Below are positions 5,586-9,820 of a stretch of 9,820 bases of DNA, in pieces; the first letter of the stretch is position 1; each line of letters opens with the position of its first letter. Origin of the DNA: Candidatus Saccharimonadota bacterium. Lineage in GTDB: Bacteria; Patescibacteriota; Saccharimonadia; Saccharimonadales; UBA10212. Made by a program: the position numbers and the translations under genes. Below the pieces are notes generated by a model that was not told where the DNA came from, made no database searches, and saw only the letters and a program-made list of their open reading frames with translations. Location: the NCBI GenBank assembly GCA_028288985.1, contig JAQGHE010000008.1:1-9820 (forward strand), given 5' to 3'.

Positions 5586-6479
5586 TTACTTCTTGGCCCA
5601 ATACGGGTAGACGTTGATCCATCCGTAGGCCTTGGCCTGGGCCGGTGTGACCTTTCCGTCGCCGGGTCCGCCGCCGCCGACCAGCAGGCCGGTGTCGGCG
5701 TAGTTACCCGGCGTGAGTCCATAGGTCGTCACGTCGCTGATCTGGCAGACGATGCCCAGACCCTGCACGTAGATCGCCGGGGCCCATGCCGGAGTGCCGC
5801 TCAGCAGGCCGGAGATGTTGTGCATTCCCCAGGGGCTGAACTTGTTGCTCAGGCACATCCCGAAGTTGTCTTCGCCGCGAGGCGGAGTCGCCGGCTTCGG
5901 GCCCGGCTGGGGCGTCGGCGTCGGTGCCGGTGCCGGCACCTGGATCTGCCCGTTGACGGAGATATTCCGCAACTGAACGGTGCCTTGTTCGTCCATGATC
6001 ACGCTGATCCACTGGACCGCGCCGTTGAAGCAGTTCGTCTGCTCCGCGTTGGCGCCGTCGCAGTAGGGCGTGGTCTCGCCGAACTCCAGGTGGACCCATC
6101 CCGGGCCCGCAGGACTCGGAGTGCCGCTGGCACAGCCGAAGTAGTAGAGCCCTTCGGTGGTCATGACATCGAACCGTGGTGCACCGGTGGTGCAGTGTGC
6201 CAGGTCGCTTTCCCCGCCCACCAGCTTGACGTCAAAGCTCAGCTGGTGAAGCGCCAGACCTTCGAAGCCGGTGACGTCCGCCCCGGCCGCGCAGTTCGTC
6301 GACGTGGGGGCACTCTTGGTGAGTGTCAACACACCGCCGACATAGGTCGCCGTGCAGGCGTGAGTGTTGTCGGGGTCGTATACCCCCGGCATCAGCGCTG
6401 CATTGGCGGCCGGAACGACAAAAGCCACCGCGGCTGCGATGGCCGCGAGGATTCCTCGCCGCTTGCTGAAAAGCCTCAT
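5586..6479 (-). CDS. Secreted eight-cysteine protein with Pro-rich linker, GC-rich and probably acquired
   Basis: A protein of 297 residues from ATG 6479, of unknown function. A classic Sec signal peptide is present: MRLFSKRRG, a hydrophobic core, then a cleavage site after ANA at about residue 27. The mature part has an N-terminal domain (about 28-178) with six cysteines (42, 63, 96, 116, 140, 150), a Pro-rich linker (181-200) and a C-terminal domain (about 203-297) with two more (209, 245), so four disulfides are possible. A DGKVTPAQAKAYGW segment resembles neither a known catalytic motif nor an EF hand clearly. AGGAGG seven bases before ATG 6479 fixes the start over the in-frame ATG at 6515. 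The gene is markedly richer in G+C than its neighbours (bases 6001-6060 contain 40 G or C of 60), which suggests transfer from a high-GC organism, perhaps an actinobacterium. Confidence 0.78.
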   Translation of the reverse strand: MRLFSKRRGILAAIAAAVAFVVPAANAALMPGVYDPDNTHACTATYVGGVLTLTKSAPTSTNCAAGADVTGFEGLALHQLSFDVKLVGGESDLAHCTTGAPRFDVMTTEGLYYFGCASGTPSPAGPGWVHLEFGETTPYCDGANAEQTNCFNGAVQWISVIMDEQGTVQLRNISVNGQIQVPAPAPTPTPQPGPKPATPPRGEDNFGMCLSNKFSPWGMHNISGLLSGTPAWAPAIYVQGLGIVCQISDVTTYGLTPGNYADTGLLVGGGGPGDGKVTPAQAKAYGWINVYPYWAKK

Positions 6480-6499
6480 CCGAGACCCTCCTATGAATA

Positions 6500-6509
6500 G
6501 AACCGAAAA
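6500..6509. repeat. Right arm of 10-bp inverted repeat bracketing the GC-rich gene
   Basis: GAACCGAAAA is the exact reverse complement of TTTTCGGTTC at 5572-5581. It lies about 20 bases upstream of the ATG of the secreted-protein gene, so in the mRNA the 5' leader and the region just after the stop codon could pair. Confidence 0.45.
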
Positions 6510-6532
6510 GTGCACAGTACTTACAGTGCACT
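6509..6532. repeat. Inverted repeat AGTGCAC / GTGCACT
   Basis: AGTGCAC (6509-6515) and GTGCACT (6526-6532) form a 7-bp inverted repeat with a 10-bp spacer; because the core GTGCAC is itself a palindrome, they are also direct repeats 16 bp apart. It lies in the leader/promoter region of the GC-rich secreted-protein gene and could be an operator. Confidence 0.35.
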
Positions 6533-6645
6533 AGTGGATACTAGAAAATTTCTCCCGGATAATCGGTTAAAATGCTCTTATTTTTACAGTAATTATTGCC
6601 ACACAGGACTGCTAAAATAACAGTGGTAAAACAATAAAATAACAA

Positions 6646-6912
6646 TTAATCCTCAGAACCATGCACGACGTCTTCGGCAGGCGGATTTTCAGTCTGCATA
6701 ATCTCTACCACCTCGGTACGGGCAATGATATCGTCCTTATTTTTGAAGACTTGATCGCCAGGGAAGAGCTTGTAGAAATCAATAACCTCAGGCGCAAACT
6801 TTTTGCGCCTGGCTACGACCCGCAGCTTATGGGCGCTGATAGGGTAGCGAGGAATTTCATCTATCAAACGATGCAGGTCTGATAATTGCGGATGTGTGGC
6901 CAGTAAGATCAT
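6646..6912 (-). CDS. DUF2795-like small protein
   Basis: An 88-residue soluble protein with no signal peptide or membrane helix. Residues about 15-66 follow the DUF2795 pattern: a lead helix with LIDEIPRYPISAHKL, a basic helix with VARRKKFAPEVIDFYKLFP, then the aligned DQVFKNKDDIIA segment, corresponding to the family's YP...L...A...PEVxxxLxxLPDxxYxSPxDV shape. The usual PD before the last segment is PGD here. The function of DUF2795 proteins is unknown. An acidic C-terminal tail (SED) extends beyond the domain. AGGAGG at 6918-6923, five bases before the ATG, overlaps the stop codon of the preceding 49-codon gene, so translation of the two is probably coupled. No terminator is seen after the stop. 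Confidence 0.7.
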   Translation of the reverse strand: MILLATHPQLSDLHRLIDEIPRYPISAHKLRVVARRKKFAPEVIDFYKLFPGDQVFKNKDDIIARTEVVEIMQTENPPAEDVVHGSED

Positions 6913-6921
6913 AGATACCTC

Positions 6922-7071
6922 CTATCGATATTGATTATTAGCGTTAGTACCTTTGGGCGGCACCTGAGACGCCCGGCCGTTTATATCTGGCCGCTGATTA
7001 GCGGGACGGTTACGAGTACGCACCTCCTTACCGATATGCAGTTTGGCTTCCCCGTTGGAATGCTTACTCAT
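6922..7071 (-). CDS. Small basic hypothetical protein (49 aa)
   Basis: A 49-codon gene of unknown function. The product is hydrophilic, basic and rich in Asn, Arg, Gly and Gln, with no membrane helix: it starts MSKHSNGEAKLHIGKEVRTR and ends with a Pro/Asn-rich part (QVPPKGTNANNQYR). Such composition suggests a disordered nucleic-acid- or partner-binding protein. The gene call rests on an excellent Shine-Dalgarno sequence, AGGAGG, four bases before the ATG, on an uninterrupted frame, and on its stop codon overlapping the Shine-Dalgarno sequence of the DUF2795-like gene 9 bases downstream. The competing 65-codon frame on the plus strand has no ribosome binding site and is regarded as a shadow. 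Confidence 0.7.
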   Translation of the reverse strand: MSKHSNGEAKLHIGKEVRTRNRPANQRPDINGRASQVPPKGTNANNQYR

Positions 7072-7167
7072 AGACCCTCCTCTTTATCCCGTAACCATCA
7101 TGACATCAATATCGGACCGATACTGTGAAGATAGCTACATGTATAGTCCAAAGTCTTGGGTAGTGAA

Positions 7168-7201
7168 AAAACCCTGTGCCTTCTCACACGCACAGGGTTT
7201 T
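7168..7201 (-). terminator. Intrinsic terminator downstream of the anchored surface-protein gene
   Basis: AAAACCCTGTGC (7168-7179) and GCACAGGGTTTT (7190-7201) form a perfect 12-bp stem with a 10-base loop. On the minus strand the stem is followed by further T (six in all), fitting termination of the minus-strand gene that ends at 7304, about 100 bases away. On the plus strand only four T follow. Confidence 0.8.
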
Positions 7202-7234
7202 ATGCTTGACGCCTAATAATCATTCGGGCTACCT

Positions 7235-7270
7235 CCCAAGCACTAGCCCATTACACACGATAGGCTTGGG
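7235..7270. repeat. Inverted repeat CCCAAGC / GCTTGGG in the gene-free gap
   Basis: CCCAAGC (7235-7241) and GCTTGGG (7264-7270) can form a 7-bp stem with a 22-base loop. It lies in the 3' region of the surface-protein gene between its stop and its terminator. No T-tract follows. The rest of 7072-7303 shows only the terminator and no convincing small gene. Confidence 0.3.
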
Positions 7271-7303
7271 CGCGGCTGTATAAATTTTTACAAAATGGAA
7301 GGA

Positions 7304-7876
7304 TTAATTAACGGTTATGCATGTGCCGTCTGCGGCTAGCACCCTTTTGCCGCCAGTTTGCAGATCTAGGGCCGGGCTGCATAAGACGTAAGGTAAGACG
7401 GCTGCGGGTGGCGGAGGCGGCGGTGGCGGAGTGGAAACAATAGGAGGGGGGACCATCGGAGTACCGCCTCCTTGGACAACGGGCAAACTGCCGCCCCCCA
7501 TCCCTCCTGTGGCAACCGGAGTGCCCGAGCTTGGTGTAGTACTGCTGCCTGTAGCATTAGCCAGCACTGTCGCGGCCTGAGGATTTGCTGCCGTACCATC
7601 GCTTGGGAAGCTAGTAGCCATGGATGAGCCGCCACCCGGGTTACCCTGATTGTTTGTAGAACCGGTGCCAGAATCAGAACTGCTGCTACCTGGAGTCTTT
7701 ACAGTATAAATTCCCAGAGTAAGGGGGCGTGGGCCAGACCTAAACTTGCCGGCGTGTAGCAAGCCTAGAAAAATAATCAGTACTAAAAGCCCTAAAAGCG
7801 GCAGTATGAAACGGCGATTATCAGTAAATTTTTCTGAAAATGGGTGTTCTACCCCACTCCGGAGCGTGTATTTCAT
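7304..7876 (-). CDS. Membrane-anchored low-complexity surface protein with C-terminal cysteine pair
   Basis: A 190-residue protein of unknown function. A short basic cytoplasmic part (1-22) is followed by one membrane helix (about 23-41) and KFR, giving an anchored protein with its C-terminus outside, probably uncleaved. The outer part is a Gly/Ser/Thr/Pro-rich stretch (about 60-150), a run of eight prolines (about 147-154), and a short ordered end (about 158-190) with Cys166 and Cys186, well placed for one disulfide. The layout looks like a small cap on a flexible stalk, comparable to pilus-like or wall-spanning stalk proteins, but no family is recognised. AGGGAG lies seven bases before the ATG. 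The VKOR gene is upstream on the same strand, and a terminator follows. The proline run would need elongation factor P for smooth translation. Confidence 0.78.
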   Translation of the reverse strand: MKYTLRSGVEHPFSEKFTDNRRFILPLLGLLVLIIFLGLLHAGKFRSGPRPLTLGIYTVKTPGSSSSDSGTGSTNNQGNPGGGSSMATSFPSDGTAANPQAATVLANATGSSTTPSSGTPVATGGMGGGSLPVVQGGGTPMVPPPIVSTPPPPPPPPAAVLPYVLCSPALDLQTGGKRVLAADGTCITVN

Positions 7877-7886
7877 CTGCTATCTC

Positions 7887-7927
7887 CCTAAACCTCTGCG
7901 TCATATCTATAAGTTAAACGGTTTAGG
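7887..7927. repeat. Inverted repeat CCTAAACC / GGTTTAGG around the leader of the surface-protein gene
   Basis: CCTAAACC (7887-7894) and GGTTTAGG (7920-7927) are perfect 8-bp inverted repeats with 25 bp between. On the minus strand the downstream arm overlaps the Shine-Dalgarno region (GGTTTAGGGAG), so a leader hairpin could hide the ribosome binding site. A possible promoter, TTGTCA with a -10 such as CATAAA, lies just upstream near 7925-7955. Confidence 0.35.
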
Positions 7928-7994
7928 CTTTATGCCACAGTTACCTTTTTGACAATATAAAGAGTAAATTTTTTACATTAAACTAAAGGAACGT

Positions 7995-8600
7995 CTACAG
8001 ATTACCAAAGTAGTACCAGAAGCGTTTCAAAATCAAGACAATGATAATCAAAAACCAGACTAGCAGTATATCGCCGTGATGTTTGGCGGCAAATTTGCCG
8101 GCAGCAGTAAACCGAGCGGGTAATTTTATGTGCCCCTCGCGCAGGTTGTATAGGGTGGTATACCAAAAGGCCGGTATGGTCACCAGCCATGTGATCATGC
8201 AGAAAATACACAGTGCGCCGATACGATACAGTGTCTCGAACTGCAGCCAGGTTACGAAGCCGACAGCAAAAAGCAGTCCGCCGTTTACCAGCCGCCAAAA
8301 CCAACCCTTAAAGCGGGCGCCCGCTAAAAGGGCCGCGCCGACGGTAGCTACTGCCGCGTAGCCGGCCAAGCCGATAAATTCATTAGGGAAGCCGAAGGCG
8401 TGGGCCTGGGCGCTGGTGGTGACCGAGCTGCAGCTAATAATAGGGTTTAGGTTGCAAACGGGTACGTAGTGAGGATTTTTTAAAATGTTAAAAAGTTCAT
8501 CGGTTAAAATAGCGGATGCCAATACACCAATGCTGCCTCCGATTAGTAGGATCCAGGGCAGTACTCGCGCCAGTGTTAATCTTCCCGGTTTATCAGCCAT
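7995..8600 (-). CDS. Vitamin K epoxide reductase (VKOR) family protein
   Basis: A 201-residue integral membrane protein with five or so helices. It has the VKOR hallmarks: a loop cysteine pair C49-x7-C57 (VCNLNPIISCSSV), the following conserved serine and the FGFPNEFIGLAGY segment (69-81), and the active-site motif CIFC (C131, C134) at the start of a late helix. An additional C-terminal helix (about 178-192) follows. Bacterial VKOR passes electrons from DsbA-like proteins to quinone and so drives disulfide formation outside the membrane. No DsbA or thioredoxin domain is fused or nearby in this window, so the partner must be elsewhere. The adjacent genes encode exported proteins with cysteines that could be its final substrates. 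The ATG lacks a Shine-Dalgarno sequence; a TATAAT box 10 bases upstream implies a nearly leaderless transcript. Confidence 0.92.
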   Translation of the reverse strand: MADKPGRLTLARVLPWILLIGGSIGVLASAILTDELFNILKNPHYVPVCNLNPIISCSSVTTSAQAHAFGFPNEFIGLAGYAAVATVGAALLAGARFKGWFWRLVNGGLLFAVGFVTWLQFETLYRIGALCIFCMITWLVTIPAFWYTTLYNLREGHIKLPARFTAAGKFAAKHHGDILLVWFLIIIVLILKRFWYYFGNL

Positions 8601-8610
8601 TAATCGTTTA

Positions 8611-8616
8611 ATTATA
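8611..8616 (-). promoter_or_regulatory. Consensus -10 box (TATAAT) for the VKOR gene
   Basis: On the minus strand TATAAT ends 10 bases before the VKOR ATG at 8600, so transcription should begin about 4-5 bases before the start codon. No Shine-Dalgarno sequence is present. The -35 region is poor. Confidence 0.6.
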
Positions 8617-8645
8617 ACCGCTAAGTCCGGATTAAGGTAAGACTC

Positions 8646-8738
8646 CTACCAGAACTTGTCGTTGTATTCACTGAGGACTTCACGGACGTTCCGCCGAACT
8701 TGCCGGTACTGTCTATATTCATCAATAAAATTCCTCAT
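8646..8738 (-). CDS. Very small charged hypothetical protein (30 aa)
   Basis: A 30-codon gene of unknown function. The product is highly charged and probably one amphipathic helix: it starts MRNFIDEYRQYRQVRRNVRE and ends NDKFW. The arginine-rich first half and aromatic residues suggest binding to a membrane surface, nucleic acid or partner protein. The call rests on GGAGG placed six bases before the ATG at 8738. An in-frame ATG at 8759 would add seven residues, but it lies upstream of that Shine-Dalgarno sequence and has none of its own. The gene ends about 30 bases before the VKOR -10 box, on the same strand, so some readthrough into VKOR is possible. Short length keeps confidence moderate. 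Confidence 0.6.
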   Translation of the reverse strand: MRNFIDEYRQYRQVRRNVREVLSEYNDKFW

Positions 8739-8914
8739 TTGCGCCCTCCAATTCAGCATAAATTAAACAGGTTCCGGGCGGCCTTGGCTGTGAGCATTCT
8801 AACGGCTGATACCCCTAAACCATTTCTTTTTGAGCAATGATAAAAATCTTACAGTCAGCGGCGGTAAGCATTAGTAATAATGAGGGGGCAACTAAGAGCT
8901 GGCAGGGGAGGCTT

Positions 8915-9049
8915 ATGATTGAAGTGCGCACAGTTAAAGAACCGGATGGCTGGAGAGTAGCCATTACCGATGGTCGTCAGACCATCGTTCTGGAAGATAT
9001 CTTTGAAGATGAAGTACAAGCGCGCCTGAGCGCTGCGAATCTGATTTAA
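8915..9049 (+). CDS. Small hypothetical protein (44 aa, possibly 70 aa)
   Basis: Function unknown. The product from ATG 8915 starts MIEVRTVKEPDGWRVAITDG and reads as a compact beta-hairpin-plus-helix fold: two strands (EVRTVKE, GWRVAIT), a third (QTIVLED), then an acidic helix (EDEVQARLSAANLI). The frame opens at ATG 8837 and would add 26 residues, but that start has no ribosome binding site, whereas AGGGGAGG lies three bases before ATG 8915. The added residues are also less structured. It is the only plus-strand gene in the right-hand half of the window and stands alone between minus-strand genes. A weak hairpin (AACTGA / TCAGTT, 9057-9073) follows the stop but lacks a T-tract. Confidence 0.6.
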   Translation: MIEVRTVKEPDGWRVAITDGRQTIVLEDIFEDEVQARLSAANLI

Positions 9050-9071
9050 ACTTAAGAACTGATCAACTCAG

Positions 9072-9668
9072 TTAAAGGGGGCCCAGTGGGATGGGCTCTT
9101 TGTGCAGCACCGCGGGCGGCTTCAACAGCTGCAGGGAAATAACAGCGGCAATTAATTGCACCAAGGCTATCAGGATAAAAATTCCGTGAAAGCCAAAATA
9201 CTTATAAATCAAGCTTCCGACCATGGCGCCGGTAGCTATAAAAAATCGTCCGCCGCCGTCAACCAGCGACCATTCCATAATTTCTTTCCCCTTGTCCTCG
9301 CTTTGGGCATAGGCGGTGCGCCAGGCCGGTGTCATCATACCCAGTCCCACGGCATTGACAATCTGTACTACTAAAAGCTGCCAGACATTTGATACCAGAA
9401 GGAATGAAGCTGCCCCGGCAGCCAAAACGAAATAGCCAAGAACCACCAGCCTTTCCTTGTTACTGTTCTGGTTTTCGTATCGACCAAACAGCAGAATCGT
9501 CAGAGCGGCGGCATACATATTGACGCCCCAAGCGACACCGATAATCTCCGGCTTTGCGCCTAGATGCAGAACGTATAGAGCGAACAGGGGATTGAAAAAA
9601 GAGAACGCGAATAGCTGCAGATAATTAGTAATGAGCAGATAGCGGATTTTGGTATTAGTTTTTAACAC
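9072..9668 (-). CDS. Half-length major facilitator superfamily protein (6 TM)
   Basis: A protein of 198 residues with six predicted membrane helices (about 10-31, 42-62, 75-93, 97-117, 140-158, 162-183), matching only one half of a 12-TM MFS transporter. A degenerate motif A (FGRYENQNSNKERL, 61-74) lies between helices 2 and 3, and NAVGLGMMTPAWRT at the end of helix 4 is like MFS helix 4. The frame ends in a soluble proline-rich tail (KPPAVLHKEPIPLGPL) rather than being cut mid-helix, so it looks like a genuine half-size protein instead of a recent truncation; no second half is seen downstream, where an unrelated plus-strand gene begins. It could act as a homodimer. Transport substrate is unknown. 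The start is GTG 9668, close behind a CATAAT box and without a Shine-Dalgarno sequence. Confidence 0.75.
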   Translation of the reverse strand: MLKTNTKIRYLLITNYLQLFAFSFFNPLFALYVLHLGAKPEIIGVAWGVNMYAAALTILLFGRYENQNSNKERLVVLGYFVLAAGAASFLLVSNVWQLLVVQIVNAVGLGMMTPAWRTAYAQSEDKGKEIMEWSLVDGGGRFFIATGAMVGSLIYKYFGFHGIFILIALVQLIAAVISLQLLKPPAVLHKEPIPLGPL

Positions 9669-9677
9669 TTACCCATT

Positions 9678-9683
9678 ATTATG
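9678..9683 (-). promoter_or_regulatory. -10 box (CATAAT) for the half-size MFS gene
   Basis: On the minus strand CATAAT ends nine bases before the GTG at 9668, so transcription would begin about three bases before the start codon, again giving an almost leaderless mRNA. No clear -35 box is visible. Confidence 0.4.
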
Positions 9684-9708
9684 CACTAAAAACAGCACGG
9701 CTTGAAAA

Positions 9709-9820
9709 CTAACTGTTGATGAATTGGAGAATTTCACGCAGGTCGTTGGACTCGACGTGGTGAGTGGCTACTTCTACCAAGCGCTCTGATTTGCTATTGA
9801 AAGCAATAGACTTGCCGGCC
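9709..9820 (-). CDS. HAD-superfamily (phosphoserine phosphatase SerB-like) protein, C-terminal end
   Basis: Only the last 36 residues are in the window; the gene continues beyond the right edge. They read AGKSIAFNSKSERLVEVATH and then end in SNDLREILQFINS. This matches the C-terminal signature of SerB-like HAD phosphatases: a G-x-x-I-A-F-N-x-K segment after the last catalytic aspartates, a hydrophobic strand, and D-L-R-E-I-L at the end. The family removes phosphate from phosphoserine or related small molecules using an aspartyl-phosphate intermediate. The catalytic DxDxT motif is outside the window, so activity cannot be judged. It lies 40 bases upstream of the half-size MFS gene on the same strand, which has its own likely promoter. 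Confidence 0.68.
   Translation of the reverse strand, partial: AGKSIAFNSKSERLVEVATHHVESNDLREILQFINS

Noticed and set aside
5550..6500. Long plus-strand frame (316 codons) opposite the secreted-protein gene
   Set aside because: It is antisense to a gene with a signal peptide, a strong ribosome binding site and ordered domains. Long shadow frames are expected in GC-rich DNA, and its own product is Arg/Val-rich without recognisable features.
7113..7123. Third copy of the CGGTCCG motif (ATCGGACCGAT)
   Set aside because: Only the short, near-palindromic core matches; the CCTTGC part and the spacing seen at 1666 and 2770 are missing.
6931..7128. Plus-strand frame of 65 codons
   Set aside because: It has no ribosome binding site and is antisense to a 49-codon minus-strand gene with perfect AGGAGG and coupling to the next gene.
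8740..8836. tRNA-like ending (GGTTCCGGG, later CCCCTAAACCA)
   Set aside because: No acceptor, D-arm or anticodon stem can be formed around it.
9057..9073. Hairpin AACTGA / TCAGTT as a terminator between converging genes
   Set aside because: Only six base pairs, AT-rich, overlapping the MFS stop codon, and no T-run on either side.

Overview
The window looks like a chromosomal accessory region of a Patescibacteria (candidate phyla radiation) genome, most likely a Candidatus Saccharibacteria relative. This is an inference. It rests on the gene mix (surface-glycan genes, a GtrA protein, a LexA-type DNA-binding domain without its peptidase, a MarR/DHA2 efflux pair, an orphan VKOR, a half-length MFS protein and many small membrane or secreted orphans), on standard-code translation, and on several starts that sit directly behind a -10 box with no ribosome binding site. 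No rRNA, tRNA, CRISPR array, transposase or origin was found.

Layout. 1-1596: a divergent surface-glycan pair, the truncated start of a polyprenyl-phosphate sugar transferase on the minus strand and an O-antigen ligase/polymerase-type membrane protein on the plus strand, separated by 26 bp holding two overlapping -10 boxes. 1746-2761: a plus-strand pair, GtrA-like membrane protein then a LexA-like winged-helix protein lacking the S24 peptidase domain; a related intergenic motif lies on each side of the pair. 2831-4908: a MarR regulator followed with a 4-nt overlap by a 14-TM DHA2 drug exporter; a perfect 13-bp inverted repeat covers the marR promoter. 4998-5451: a Pro/Ala-rich tail-anchored small protein and an lmo0937-type 49-aa membrane protein. 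5586-6479: a GC-rich, eight-cysteine secreted protein that looks acquired, bracketed by 10-bp inverted repeats and a strong GC hairpin. 6646-7071: a 49-aa basic protein translationally coupled to a DUF2795-like protein. 7304-8600: a membrane-anchored low-complexity surface protein with a C-terminal cysteine pair, preceded by a VKOR. 8646-9049: two very small genes facing away from each other. 9072-9820: a half-size MFS protein and the C-terminal end of a HAD/SerB-like phosphatase.

How the parts fit. Most genes act at the cell envelope: glycan assembly and export, drug export, disulfide formation and secreted or anchored proteins. VKOR plus two neighbouring exported cysteine-containing proteins suggests a local oxidative-folding set without a DsbA-like partner in the window. 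Three small genes (49, 49 and 30 codons, at 5302-5451, 6922-7071 and 8646-8738) have strong Shine-Dalgarno sequences and would be easy to miss. No gene-free stretch exceeds 300 bases; the largest gaps (7072-7303 and 6480-6645) hold a terminator, small hairpins and short repeats.
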